Notes: generated by a model not told the origin, from the sequence alone. Numbered from the stretch's first letter, positions 35,210 through 44,048 are shown. The stretch: 64,000 nucleotides of DNA from an uncultured Flavobacteriaceae bacterium (GCA_947501625.1 CANMWN010000002.1:679101-743100), one strand, 5' to 3'. A program made the numbers and translations.

Positions 35210-36889
35210 TTAATACCCTTCTGGAATTTTTCTCATTTTTGATACATGCTCATAATTTGCTGCTAACTCAATTAATACATTATCTTGCATAGACTTTCCA
35301 ATAAAGGTCAATCCTTCTGGCTGTCCTTCACTTGTATATCCCATCGGAACGGTCAAGGCTGGATACTGAGCAACTGCTGCTCTTCCAGCATGGTAATTAT
35401 TTATTGAAAGTATTGCATCTAAATTGTGATTGTAAAAATCATCATCAAAGAATTGCTTTCCTTTGGTTGCCAGAGTCGTTTTAATCAACTCAAAATCTTT
35501 GGTATTGGTTGTATCACCAACAATACCATAAAAAAGCGCTTGACCATAAGGCATTGTAATTGTAGAATCTGCCTTATTAAAATCTATCACATCTTGTACC
35601 GAACCAACTTTTAATGACGTTGCTCCTTGCCTTTTCAAGTAAGTTGGCAAATCATTTCGCATATCAATATTCAATAAGGTTAAGAAACCTTTTAAATCCA
35701 CATCGTCATTTTCTATTTCTACAAGTTCTGCGCCATGCTCTTTTAAAATATTTATAGCATTGGAATACAAGGTGTCTTTTAATAAATCTTTATAGACTCC
35801 AAACCTTTTTTTATCAAATGGTTTTTCCTCGGCAATAAAATAATTCGTAAACCAATACTTATCAAAATCGGTAGTTAAACTTGCCGAATCATCAGCGTCA
35901 TTTCCAAACATTGCCGACATCATAATTCCAGTATCAACCACATTTTTAGTAATAGGTCCTGGCGTATCCAATGTACTAGAAATTGGTACAATTCCTGTTC
36001 TACTCAACATGCCAATTGTTGGCTTTAATCCAACAACTGAGTTTGCTGCTGCTGGTGACAAAATAGAACCTGCAGTCTCTGAACCTACAGTTGCTACTGC
36101 AAAATTCGCAGCACTCGCTACTCCACTTCCTGAACTTGAGCCACCTGTATCAAATACTTGTCTTCCATAAGGATTCAAGGTTTGCCCTCCTACTGCACTA
36201 TAACCACTTGGACACTCGCCACAGAAAAAATACGCCCATTCACTCAAGTTTGTTTTACCCAAAATAATAGCACCATTTTCTTTTAACTTCTTTACAATAA
36301 ATGCATCGTTAGTGAAATTTTGACTCAACGCAATTGCTCCTGCAGTTGTAGGCATATCTACAGCATTGATATTATCTTTTAATAATATTGGCATTCCATA
36401 AATTGGATGCATAATTCCTAAACTTTTTCTTTTCGCATCTTTCTCTTTGGCTTGTTCAACTACATTTGGATTTATAGAAATAATTGAATTTAATGACAAC
36501 TCATTGGCTCTATCAAACTTTTTTATACGATATAAATAAAAGAGTGTCAATTGCTCATAAGTTAATTTACCATTAGCAATACTCTTTTGAAGGTTTATAA
36601 TATTTTGCTCTAGTATTAAGGGTTTTAGCGCTTCATATTCTTTTTCAGTAAAATCTTTCCAATATTTCTCGAATGGCAACCAAATAGCTGGAACATTTAA
36701 AAACTGTGAGTCCAAAACTTTAAACTTCACATCTTTGGTTGATATAGCGCTTGTGCCATCATCTTTATCCTCATTAGTTTCTTCTGGAACCTCCACAGCA
36801 GGTTCTTTAGTTTCATTGGTTGTAGGTTTTGTTTCTGTTTTACAAGAGAATAGTATAAGTGCAAATAATACAAGAACTTTGGTTTTCAT
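35210..36889 (-). CDS. Amidase-signature family lipoprotein
   Basis: A 559-residue lipoprotein (lipobox FSC) of the amidase signature family. The Ser-Ser-Lys triad is visible: lysine in ILLKDNINAVDMPTTAGA, serine in GGSSSGSGVASAANFA and nucleophile region VGSETAGSILSP. It lacks partners of the GatCAB complex and is exported, so it should act on an external amide or peptide rather than on tRNA. Its cysteine-containing loop FFCGECPSGYS is unusual for exported enzymes of this family. It lies upstream of the sulfatase gene in the same direction. Confidence 0.9.
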   Translation of the reverse strand: MKTKVLVLFALILFSCKTETKPTTNETKEPAVEVPEETNEDKDDGTSAISTKDVKFKVLDSQFLNVPAIWLPFEKYWKDFTEKEYEALKPLILEQNIINLQKSIANGKLTYEQLTLFYLYRIKKFDRANELSLNSIISINPNVVEQAKEKDAKRKSLGIMHPIYGMPILLKDNINAVDMPTTAGAIALSQNFTNDAFIVKKLKENGAIILGKTNLSEWAYFFCGECPSGYSAVGGQTLNPYGRQVFDTGGSSSGSGVASAANFAVATVGSETAGSILSPAAANSVVGLKPTIGMLSRTGIVPISSTLDTPGPITKNVVDTGIMMSAMFGNDADDSASLTTDFDKYWFTNYFIAEEKPFDKKRFGVYKDLLKDTLYSNAINILKEHGAELVEIENDDVDLKGFLTLLNIDMRNDLPTYLKRQGATSLKVGSVQDVIDFNKADSTITMPYGQALFYGIVGDTTNTKDFELIKTTLATKGKQFFDDDFYNHNLDAILSINNYHAGRAAVAQYPALTVPMGYTSEGQPEGLTFIGKSMQDNVLIELAANYEHVSKMRKIPEGY

Positions 36890-36988
36890 TTTTTTTCTTT
36901 TTTGGAAGTTTAAAAATACGAAAAATTAAAAAGGAAATTTCATTTGATTTAAATTACTATATTCACATCTATAAATTATAATTATAAA

Positions 36989-37339
36989 ATGAAAAAAGGA
37001 ATATTTTGGTTATCAATAACACTGAACATTATTCTAATATTAGGAATATTTTGGAATAAATTTAATTCCCCATCAAATGATTTAGGAATTTTAAAACAAG
37101 AAATTGAGATTGGTAATTTTATGGGAAACAAGACTTTATTTAAATTACCAAAAGGGTTAACTGTCCAAAACAAGTCAGAACGAGGAATTGGAGCTATTGG
37201 ACAATTTGAAAATAATAGATTTTCAATTATTATAACTTCAGACAAAGATTTAGTTGATTACAATGTAAATGATGAAGAATTAAATCAAAATGGAAATTTT
37301 TATTCAGCAGAATTTAAATCTTATCTCAATAAAGATTAA
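36989..37339 (+). CDS. Membrane-anchored protein of unknown function
   Basis: A 116-residue protein with one N-terminal membrane helix (residues 5-22) and a small periplasmic beta-rich domain (LGILKQEIEIGNFMGNKTLFKLPKGL onward as described at residues 36-60). No family recognised. It is monocistronic and converges on ftsY with a 3-bp gap. Confidence 0.55.
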   Translation: MKKGIFWLSITLNIILILGIFWNKFNSPSNDLGILKQEIEIGNFMGNKTLFKLPKGLTVQNKSERGIGAIGQFENNRFSIIITSDKDLVDYNVNDEELNQNGNFYSAEFKSYLNKD

Positions 37340-37342
37340 TTC

Positions 37343-38296
37343 CTACTTAAAAAAAGAATCTACAAACTCTACTTTATTAAACACTTGCAAGTCATCAATT
37401 CCTTCACCTACACCAATATATTTTACAGGAATTTGGAATTGGTCAGAAATACCAATCACAACACCACCTTTAGCAGTTCCATCTAATTTGGTTACTGCCA
37501 ATGAAGTAACTTCTGTTGCTTTCGTAAACTGTTTTGCTTGCTCAAATGCGTTTTGACCTGTACTGCCGTCCAACACCAATAATACATCGTGCGGTGCATC
37601 ACCAACCACTTTTTGCATTACACGTTTTATCTTAGTCAACTCGTTCATTAAGTTCACTTTATTGTGCAATCTTCCTGCAGTATCAATGATAATAACATCA
37701 GCATCTTGAGACACTCCAGACTGCAAGGTATCAAATGCCACAGAGGCTGGATCAGAACCCATATCTTGTCGTACAATCGGTACATCTACTCTATCTGCCC
37801 AAACTTGTAATTGGTCAATGGCTGCTGCTCTAAATGTATCTGCAGCTCCTAAAACAACTTTCTTTCCTGCTTTTTTAAATTGCGAAGCCAACTTACCAAT
37901 AGTTGTTGTTTTACCAACACCATTTACACCAACAACCATCAAAACATACGGTTTTTTATCAGTTGGTATGGTAAATTCTGTTTCGTTACCAACATTGGTT
38001 TCTGCTAATAAACCAGAGATTTCTTCACGCAGAATTAAATTCAACTCATCGGTACCTAAATATTTATCTCTAGCAACTCGCTCTTCAATTCTATCAATCA
38101 CTTTTAAGGTAGTTTCTACCCCTACATCAGAAGAAATTAACACTTCTTCTAAATTATCCAATACATCATCATCTACTTTTGATTTTCCTGCAACTGCTTT
38201 TGATAATTTTGATAAAAAAGAAGTTTTGGATTTCTCCAATCCTTTATCTAATGTTTCTTTCTTTTCCTTAGAAAATATTCTTTTAAATAAACTCAT
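37343..38296 (-). CDS. ftsY: Signal recognition particle receptor FtsY
   Basis: GTPase receptor that docks SRP-ribosome complexes at the membrane. The 317-residue protein has the short bacteroidotal N-terminal region without a long acidic A domain, the helical N domain, then G1 GVNGVGKTTTIGKLA, GAADTFRAAA, G3 DTAGRLHNK, and TKLDGTAKGG. The C-terminus IKYIGVGE-type ending (VKYIGVGEGIDDLQVF) is characteristic. It follows the ribosomal protein genes but is separated from them by a terminator and has its own -7 box. Confidence 0.97.
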   Translation of the reverse strand: MSLFKRIFSKEKKETLDKGLEKSKTSFLSKLSKAVAGKSKVDDDVLDNLEEVLISSDVGVETTLKVIDRIEERVARDKYLGTDELNLILREEISGLLAETNVGNETEFTIPTDKKPYVLMVVGVNGVGKTTTIGKLASQFKKAGKKVVLGAADTFRAAAIDQLQVWADRVDVPIVRQDMGSDPASVAFDTLQSGVSQDADVIIIDTAGRLHNKVNLMNELTKIKRVMQKVVGDAPHDVLLVLDGSTGQNAFEQAKQFTKATEVTSLAVTKLDGTAKGGVVIGISDQFQIPVKYIGVGEGIDDLQVFNKVEFVDSFFK

Positions 38297-38376
38297 TTAA
38301 ACATTATTATGTATTCTAATTAACCTAAGTCAAAAACTGAACCTAAATCAATTTTTATGGCAATTTGTCACTCTTA

Positions 38377-38384
38377 CAAATATA
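38377..38384 (-). promoter_or_regulatory. -7 promoter box of ftsY
   Basis: TATATTTG on the minus strand, exact TAnnTTTG match, directly downstream of the ribosomal operon terminator; predicted leader about 75 nt. Confidence 0.55.
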
Positions 38385-38393
38385 AAATAAAAA

Positions 38394-38419
38394 AGCTACT
38401 TTCTTTTTGGAAAGTAGCT
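38394..38419 (-). terminator. Intrinsic terminator of the L28-L33-DUF4295 operon
   Basis: Perfect 10-bp stem AGCTACTTTC (38394-38403) / GAAAGTAGCT (38410-38419); on the minus strand it is followed by T-rich sequence (38384-38393). Confidence 0.8.
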
Positions 38420-38442
38420 TTTAAAATATCGTGAAGTAAAAT

Positions 38443-38595
38443 TTACTTTTTACTAAAAAAGTCATTTACTTTAGTAGGATCCATAATTGCCTCAACAAAA
38501 GTATACGCTCCAGTTTTAGGAGATCTTACCATTTTGATAGCTTTAGATAATCTTTTTGAACCTGTTTGTAACGATGCTACTGCTTTCTTTGCCAT
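38443..38595 (-). CDS. DUF4295 small basic protein
   Basis: A 50-residue basic protein beginning AKKAVASLQTGSKRLSKAIK and ending NDFFSKK, the DUF4295 family found in Bacteroidota beside the L33 and L28 genes. Its constant place and size suggest a ribosome-associated role, which is inference. It starts 7 bp after the L33 stop. Confidence 0.9.
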   Translation of the reverse strand: MAKKAVASLQTGSKRLSKAIKMVRSPKTGAYTFVEAIMDPTKVNDFFSKK

Positions 38596-38602
38596 GACTT
38601 AA

Positions 38603-38788
38603 TTATTTTATTTCTTTATGAACAGTCATTTTCTTTAAGATTGGGTTAAATTTCTTAACCTCAAGTCTGTCAGGAGTGTTCTTTTTATTTTTTGTTGTAA
38701 TATATCTTGAAGTTCCTGGTTTTCCAGAAGCTTTATGTTCAGTACATTCTAATATAACCTGAATTCTATTTCCTTTGCTCTTTGCCAT
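38603..38788 (-). CDS. rpmG: 50S ribosomal protein L33
   Basis: A 61-residue L33 ([36 protein letters not shown], kept as separate blocks). Only one cysteine is present, so this is the zinc-free form lacking the CxxC pairs. It lies between rpmB and the DUF4295 gene in the usual bacteroidotal order. Confidence 0.97.
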   Translation of the reverse strand: MAKSKGNRIQVILECTEHKASGKPGTSRYITTKNKKNTPDRLEVKKFNPILKKMTVHKEIK

Positions 38789-38815
38789 CTTATTATACTT
38801 TTATTGTTTCGGAAA

Positions 38816-39055
38816 TTATTTAGTTAAATACCCTTTTGCTCTTGCTTCTTTAAGAACTGCAGAAATTCCTTTCTTATTGATGTTCTTTAAAGCCGCTGTA
38901 GAAACTTTTAATTTCAACCACTTATCCTCTTCTGGAATATAAAAACGCTTCGTAATTAAATTGGCGTTAAATTTTCTTTTAGTTCTATTTAATGCGTGAG
39001 AAACATTGTTCCCAACCATTGCTTTCTTTCCTGTAAGTTCACAAACTCTAGACAT
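38816..39055 (-). CDS. rpmB: 50S ribosomal protein L28
   Basis: A 79-residue L28 with SRVCELTGKKAMVGNNVSHA at the N-terminus and KGYLTK at the end. A single cysteine means no zinc ribbon. It is the first gene of the small ribosomal operon, behind a consensus -7 box. Confidence 0.97.
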   Translation of the reverse strand: MSRVCELTGKKAMVGNNVSHALNRTKRKFNANLITKRFYIPEEDKWLKLKVSTAALKNINKKGISAVLKEARAKGYLTK

Positions 39056-39092
39056 TTCTATACAGTTTTTATTGTTATCTCAAAATGAGGTG

Positions 39093-39100
39093 CAAAAATA
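39093..39100 (-). promoter_or_regulatory. -7 promoter box of the rpmB operon
   Basis: TATTTTTG on the minus strand, exact TAnnTTTG match, predicted start near 39088 and leader of about 33 nt. Confidence 0.6.
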
Positions 39101-39130
39101 TAAATAATTTCAAGAACTGACAAGTCTATT

Positions 39131-40378
39131 CTAACTATTTTTTAGAATTTCTTTTCTTAGCATTTCCAATGCTTTTACAGAGGCTCTTTGAATGACCTTT
39201 GAACGCGGTTTTCCGAAGAAAAATTCTTCCGAAAAGACACCTTCAGGAGTAGCAATTCCTATAAATACGGTTCCAACATTTTTGTCAGTTTCATCTTTGG
39301 TTGGTCCAGCATTACCAGTTGTGGCAATAGCAAAATCAGTTTTCATTTTTTTCTGAATTCCTAGAGCCATTTCTTCCACAACTTCTTTACTTACTATTGT
39401 ATGTTCATCTATAGTTTTAGAATTGACATTCAAATAATTTTCTTTTAATTCTCTAGTATAAGAAATTATTGAACCTTTAAAATATGCCGAAGAACCTGGA
39501 ATAGAAGTAAGTAATTGAGAAATATAACCTCCTGTGCAACTTTCGGCAACTGAAAGTGACACTTTTTTATCAGTCAATAATTTACCTAAACTCACTTCAA
39601 TAGTTTCACTTTCATCAAATCCGACAATAATGTCGTTAATCAAAGCATCCAACTTTTTTATTTCATTATTTAAACCATTTTCTAACAACACCTTATCAGT
39701 TCCCTTGGCACTCAATCGCAATCTTAATTTACCATACGAAGGTAAATAGGCCAACTTTATAAATTCTGGCAAATTATCTTCCCAATCTTCAATTCGTGCG
39801 GCAACCATACTCTCTCCCATTCCATAAGTCATAATTGTTTTATGTATAATGTATGGCAAATCAAACTGTTCCTGCAATTTTGGCAAGACACCTGTCAACA
39901 TTAATCCTTTCATTTCGTTAGGAACTCCTGGAAGCGACACAAATATCTTTCCGTCTTTATTAAACCACATTCCAGGTGCTGTACCAATTTTGTTTTTTAA
40001 AACTTCACATTTTTTAGGCACCAATCCTTGTAATCTATTCACTTCACTAAAAGGATAATTGGCTTTAGCAAACATTCTTCTAATATGTTCAACAACCTCA
40101 TCATTCATCTCCATTTCTGAATTCATATATTCAGCCAAAGTATGCTTAGTAATATCATCTTTGGTAGGCCCTAAACCTCCAGTCATTATAATAATATCAA
40201 CTCTTGATTCAGCTTCTTTGAGCGAACTTAAAATATGCTGCTTTTCATCTTGTATAGAAGTTATTTGGTGAACAGAAACACCAATTTTATTTAACTCCTC
40301 AGCAATCCATTTAGAATTTGTATCGGTTATTTGACCAATTAATATTTCATCTCCAATAGTGATAATTTCTGCTTTCAT
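39131..40378 (-). CDS. cinA: CinA family nicotinamide-nucleotide amidohydrolase
   Basis: A 415-residue two-domain protein. The N-terminal MoCF-like domain has IGDEILIGQITDTNS and MTGGLGPTKDDITK; the C-terminal PncC domain (about 255-415) has SVAESCTGGYISQLLTSIPG and ATTGNAGPTKDE, which deamidates NMN for NAD recycling. CinA full-length forms are common in Bacteroidota. It is transcribed upstream of rpmB with an independent promoter between. Confidence 0.94.
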   Translation of the reverse strand: MKAEIITIGDEILIGQITDTNSKWIAEELNKIGVSVHQITSIQDEKQHILSSLKEAESRVDIIIMTGGLGPTKDDITKHTLAEYMNSEMEMNDEVVEHIRRMFAKANYPFSEVNRLQGLVPKKCEVLKNKIGTAPGMWFNKDGKIFVSLPGVPNEMKGLMLTGVLPKLQEQFDLPYIIHKTIMTYGMGESMVAARIEDWEDNLPEFIKLAYLPSYGKLRLRLSAKGTDKVLLENGLNNEIKKLDALINDIIVGFDESETIEVSLGKLLTDKKVSLSVAESCTGGYISQLLTSIPGSSAYFKGSIISYTRELKENYLNVNSKTIDEHTIVSKEVVEEMALGIQKKMKTDFAIATTGNAGPTKDETDKNVGTVFIGIATPEGVFSEEFFFGKPRSKVIQRASVKALEMLRKEILKNS

Positions 40379-40402
40379 AAATAACTTTTCTTTTCAGAAA
40401 AA

Positions 40403-40410
40403 CAAAAATA
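40403..40410 (-). promoter_or_regulatory. -7 promoter box of cinA
   Basis: TATTTTTG on the minus strand, exact TAnnTTTG match; predicted leader about 20 nt. Confidence 0.55.
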
Positions 40411-40471
40411 CGGAGATTAATGTAAGAATACTTAACCGAAATCGACAATTAAATTATCAAACAACTTAATC

Positions 40472-41182
40472 ATGAAAAAACTAGTCTACATACTTTTAGC
40501 AGTTCCTCTATTTATTAATGCTCAACATTGTAAAGATGGAACACATAGCGAAGAAGGTCCAGCAGAAATTCCAGGTGCAAAAGTTGATGGAGATGTAAAC
40601 TTAAATACGGTTTCATTTGGCAAAAAAATAAAAGGATCACCTTATGCATTTAGCGATTGGTCTTCTGGAGAAATCATTTCTAGCGACAATAAAATTACCA
40701 AATACCAAAAGATACAAATTGATCTCGAACGAAATCGTGTAATGGTTTATAGTAACGACAGTAAATTCCCGACAGCAATTCCATTAACAAGTATTTCATC
40801 TGTAAATGCTAATGATAGTAAGAAAAAACGAAATTTTGAATTAATCGACGCTTCAAATTTTGCCAATGGTAAAGAAAATGGTCTTTTTGAAGTTTGTTCT
40901 TCTGATAATTCTTATTTAATTAAACAAACACAAAAATATATACATACTTCTAAAGATGCTTCAAATCCTTCGGTAAAGAAAAGCACCTATAAAAAACGCA
41001 CTACTTATTTCATAAAAAATAACTCAGGAAAGTATGTAAAAACAAAGTTGAGCAAAAAACAATTATTGAAATTGATGAAAGATAGAGAGAAGGAAATTAA
41101 AAACTTTGTTAGTAAAAACAAACTGACTTATAAAGAAAAAGATGTGCCTAAAATATTAAAATATTACCACTCACTCTCCTAA
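40472..41182 (+). CDS. Secreted protein of unknown function
   Basis: A 236-residue exported protein: signal peptide ending INAQ, a Cys/His patch HCKDGTH just after it, a beta-rich middle (residues 40-110) and a lysine-rich helical C-terminus (residues 165-236). No family recognised. Such basic tails can bind acidic polymers or envelope. It is monocistronic, ended by the hairpins at 41204-41274. Confidence 0.55.
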   Translation: MKKLVYILLAVPLFINAQHCKDGTHSEEGPAEIPGAKVDGDVNLNTVSFGKKIKGSPYAFSDWSSGEIISSDNKITKYQKIQIDLERNRVMVYSNDSKFPTAIPLTSISSVNANDSKKKRNFELIDASNFANGKENGLFEVCSSDNSYLIKQTQKYIHTSKDASNPSVKKSTYKKRTTYFIKNNSGKYVKTKLSKKQLLKLMKDREKEIKNFVSKNKLTYKEKDVPKILKYYHSLS

Positions 41183-41203
41183 AGTATTTGAATTAGTATA
41201 TTT

Positions 41204-41230
41204 TCAACTCACTAATTATTAGTGAGTTGA
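41204..41230. repeat. Perfect 12-bp inverted repeat
   Basis: TCAACTCACTAA (41204-41215), loop TTA, TTAGTGAGTTGA (41219-41230). No T run follows, so it is not a plain terminator. It sits just before the terminator at 41238 and about 90 bp before the three-gene operon; it may be an operator or an RNA 3'-end stabiliser. Confidence 0.6.
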
Positions 41231-41237
41231 ATTCAAG

Positions 41238-41274
41238 AAATCTCTTAAAAATTTGGTTTTTAAGAGATTTTTTT
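41238..41274 (+). terminator. Intrinsic terminator
   Basis: Perfect 14-bp stem AAATCTCTTAAAAA (41238-41251) / TTTTTAAGAGATTT (41257-41270) with loop TTTGG and T tail to 41274. It ends the 40472-41182 transcript and shows that the next gene cannot start at the in-frame ATG at 41227. Confidence 0.8.
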
Positions 41275-41316
41275 GTTAATTTTAGGGTTATTAACACTAA
41301 CCAAAACTTCTATGCT

Positions 41317-42093
41317 ATGGATACACTTGATGAAATACTTGATGCAGTAAACAATCCTCAAATACATCTCAATGAGAATTTCTTAAACAGTACTAAAATA
41401 CCAAAAAAATTAATTCCAAAAATCTTGAAACTACAAGACATATCTAACAACTTAATTCAAATGCAATCTGATGAAGTAAAATGGAATTCATTTAAACTAA
41501 GAGAATCAGGAGAAAAATCATATGAGGTTATCGAGAAATTGAAAGGTTCATTAATAGATACTCTTGACGAAAGTAGAAAGTCTCAATTATTAGTTAAGTG
41601 GATGTACGGACTTACTTTCTCTCTTGGATTTTCACTAATTATTGTTGCACTATATTTTGGAGTAAAAGGTCAAGAAGTATTAGCTATAACATTTGGTGGA
41701 ATTGGTATAATAAGTATTATAGCGTTTTTAGTCAAAGATCCTCCTCTTAAACTTCAAGATAGTCGTTCTAATTATGCACAATTAACAGTAGGGATGTTAG
41801 GTTGGTTTTCAGATATGCTCAATAAAAGTGGTATGGAAGTGTTTAATCAACAATTAAACATCTTAATACAAAATGATCATAAATTGGATATTTTACAAAA
41901 GATTCAACACCACAAAGATTTAACAGCTAATTATTTAACAATATCAAATACTCAGATAAATAACACAATTAAACTTTTAAAACTAATTGATGAGGTAGCC
42001 GAACCTGGAAATTCTATCAATGCTAAAAATACAGTTAAAGAAATGGAAAAGATTGTAGAGAAAGCTAAAGAAACTATTCAAAAACCTGACTAA
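41317..42093 (+). CDS. Two-helix membrane protein, TRADD-N-associated-like; first gene of an unrecognised operon
   Basis: From ATG 41317 the product has 258 residues: a helical cytoplasmic part (residues 1-92), two membrane helices (about 94-116 and 119-139), then KDPPLKLQDSRSNYAQL and a long helical tail. A tight two-helix hairpin followed at once by a DP-x-K-x-Q-x-SR segment resembles the TRADD-N-associated two-helix membrane domain of bacterial conflict and cell-death proteins. That is a pattern resemblance, not a proven homology. Its stop overlaps the next ATG by 1 bp (TAATG). The start at 41227 lies inside a terminator and is rejected. Confidence 0.6.
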   Translation: MDTLDEILDAVNNPQIHLNENFLNSTKIPKKLIPKILKLQDISNNLIQMQSDEVKWNSFKLRESGEKSYEVIEKLKGSLIDTLDESRKSQLLVKWMYGLTFSLGFSLIIVALYFGVKGQEVLAITFGGIGIISIIAFLVKDPPLKLQDSRSNYAQLTVGMLGWFSDMLNKSGMEVFNQQLNILIQNDHKLDILQKIQHHKDLTANYLTISNTQINNTIKLLKLIDEVAEPGNSINAKNTVKEMEKIVEKAKETIQKPD

Positions 42094-42548
42094 TGAAAGT
42101 TATCACAAACCTTAAGTTTTCTCTAGTATCAATTATTTTTTTATTGTTGTTCCAAAGTTGCTCTTCAGTAAAACTGATTAGTGATTATGATGAAATAACT
42201 GATAAAACCGTTACTCAATTACAACGAAGTGTTTCTAATTACTTTGTAGTCCTCGAAAGAACTATAGGGACTGAAGAAAATAATTACGAAAATTTCATCC
42301 AATTTTTTGACAATGCCAAAGTGGATTTAAATACACTCGAAATTAGAACTAGTGTTTTTGAAAAAAATGAAATTGTACAAAATCAAGTAAAAGAATTAAA
42401 GAGTATGATTAAGAACCTTGAAGAGTTGCATAAACTTGGTTTCACATCGCTCAACTCTATCGAAGCACTTCAGCAGCCTTTTAATGCCGCTTTTACTTCA
42501 ATTATTAAATTACAAATTGCCTTAAAAAGAGGAGAAAAAAATAAATAG
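42093..42548 (+). CDS. Lipoprotein of unknown function, second gene of the operon
   Basis: A 151-residue lipoprotein with lipobox FQSC near residue 23. The mature part is almost wholly alpha-helical (DEITDKTVTQLQRSVSNYF, then NEIVQNQVKELKSMIKNLEEL), consistent with a helical bundle. It is coupled by TAATG overlap to the two-helix membrane protein gene. No family recognised. Confidence 0.6.
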   Translation: MKVITNLKFSLVSIIFLLLFQSCSSVKLISDYDEITDKTVTQLQRSVSNYFVVLERTIGTEENNYENFIQFFDNAKVDLNTLEIRTSVFEKNEIVQNQVKELKSMIKNLEELHKLGFTSLNSIEALQQPFNAAFTSIIKLQIALKRGEKNK

Positions 42549-42549
42549 A

Positions 42550-42885
42550 ATGGCAGATAATATAAACATCCAAGAAGTGTTTAAGCAAATGGCTGGAGCC
42601 GCTAAAAGTGTTTTAAAAGAGCATTGGAAAGAAATAAAACCATTTGCCGAACAGGAATTCAAATCCTACGCAAGAAATATTCACTTGATTGGAAAACTTA
42701 AATTGAAAGGTGAAATATCGTTAGAACAAGCAAAATACTATTTAAAAATTCAACGAAGCAGTATAAGAACAGTACTCTTAACTATTGAAGGTTTAGGAAT
42801 TATTGCTGTTGAAAATGCACTAAATGCCGCTATAAATATTGTTCGAGATACTGTCAACAAAACCATTGGTTGGGTTCTTATTTGA
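42550..42885 (+). CDS. Small helical protein, third gene of the operon
   Basis: A 111-residue protein without signal peptide. The first 60 residues are amphipathic helix; the last 30 (TIEGLGIIAVENALNAAINI onward) form a glycine/alanine-rich hydrophobic segment that may insert in or lie on a membrane. It begins 1 bp after the lipoprotein stop. No family recognised. Its end overlaps the convergent hydrolase gene by 8 bp. Confidence 0.55.
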   Translation: MADNINIQEVFKQMAGAAKSVLKEHWKEIKPFAEQEFKSYARNIHLIGKLKLKGEISLEQAKYYLKIQRSSIRTVLLTIEGLGIIAVENALNAAINIVRDTVNKTIGWVLI

Positions 42886-43486
42886 TTTTCAAATCAAATA
42901 CTTTTATCCCTTCAAGCATTCCAACTAGATTATCATTTACCTCAACTTTCCCTACTCCTGCAGGAGTTCCAGTGAAGATAATATCTCCCTTTTTTAAGGT
43001 GAAATATTGAGACACAAAGGCAATTAATTCATCTATCTTCCAAAGCATCGATTTTGTATTACCGTCCTGAACAACCTCATCATTTTTTAATAACTGAAAG
43101 TTCAAATTAGCCAAATCAAATTTTTCTTTTGGAAAAAACTCGCCAACAACCGCACTGCCATCAAATGCTTTTGCTTTTTCCCAAGGCAACCCTTTCTCTT
43201 TTAACTTTGATTGCATTTCGCGGTCGGTAAAATCAATTCCCAATCCTATTTCATCATAGTATTTATGTGCAAACTTTGCATCAATATACTTTCCAACTTT
43301 ATTGATTTTAACTAACACTTCAACTTCGTAATGAATTGAATTAGCAAATGGTGGAATAAAAAAAGGCATTTTTTTGGGCAACAATGCTGAATCTGGTTTT
43401 AAAAAAACAACAGGTGTTTCTGGACGTTCATTCTCCAACTCTTCTATATGCTTCGCATAATTCCTTCCTATACAGATTATCTTCAT
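42878..43486 (-). CDS. Fumarylacetoacetate hydrolase family protein
   Basis: A 202-residue single-domain FAH protein. CIGRNYAKHIEEL at the N-terminus, VFLKPDSALL, then IHYEVEVLVKI with the metal ligands, and FTGTPAGVGKV at the C-terminal side are family blocks. Members hydrolyse or decarboxylate 2-oxo acids such as acylpyruvates or oxaloacetate. Substrate not determined. It is followed upstream by a membrane protein gene and menB on the same strand. Confidence 0.9.
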   Translation of the reverse strand: MKIICIGRNYAKHIEELENERPETPVVFLKPDSALLPKKMPFFIPPFANSIHYEVEVLVKINKVGKYIDAKFAHKYYDEIGLGIDFTDREMQSKLKEKGLPWEKAKAFDGSAVVGEFFPKEKFDLANLNFQLLKNDEVVQDGNTKSMLWKIDELIAFVSQYFTLKKGDIIFTGTPAGVGKVEVNDNLVGMLEGIKVFDLKIK

Positions 43487-43492
43487 AAGTTC

Positions 43493-44038
43493 CTATTCTC
43501 TAATTTCCTCAAAAACCAAGGTATTTACTTTTTTCTCTATTTCCGTTTTGAAATAACTTGAAGGTTCTCCTTCATGATTAGGTCTCAAAAGTTCTTTTAC
43601 AAACGTTTCTGGACTTTCGTAATGTTGAATGACTTTTGATGATTTAATCTCTAATGAATTGGAATATAAATCCAATTTTTCTTCATTAACTCCTTTAATA
43701 TCGTCAGTATTTTTTATTTCATCTATTATTCTATTTTTATCATTATCTGAAATTTCCAATCTAAATCTATGATAGTAATAACCTCTAGAGGTTGAAGTCT
43801 TATTATTCAAAATCTTAAAATCATCTTTTAAAACTATGTCTTGTTCAACCAATAATTCTCTTGCATGATTTTTAGTAAAAAAGGCGTCTTGAAAAATTCC
43901 ATACAGTATAATTAAAACCAACAGTAAAAACAATCCAATTGACAAGAACTTCCCAACTTTTGGATAACCCAATTTCTTAGGAATCCAATAGATAAAGAAC
44001 AGGATCCCAATCATAAATATTACAAAAAGAACTAACAT
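43493..44038 (-). CDS. Membrane protein of unknown function
   Basis: A 181-residue protein with two N-terminal membrane helices (residues 3-18 and 30-48) and an outward or cytoplasmic domain with acidic and lysine clusters. No family recognised. It lies between the FAH gene and menB with gaps of 6 and 10 bp, so it is cotranscribed. Confidence 0.55.
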   Translation of the reverse strand: MLVLFVIFMIGILFFIYWIPKKLGYPKVGKFLSIGLFLLLVLIILYGIFQDAFFTKNHARELLVEQDIVLKDDFKILNNKTSTSRGYYYHRFRLEISDNDKNRIIDEIKNTDDIKGVNEEKLDLYSNSLEIKSSKVIQHYESPETFVKELLRPNHEGEPSSYFKTEIEKKVNTLVFEEIRE

Positions 44039-44048
44039 GTTTTAAATT

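Noticed and set aside
41227..41316. Earlier start for the two-helix membrane protein
   Set aside because: It lies within a palindrome and an intrinsic terminator that end the upstream transcript.
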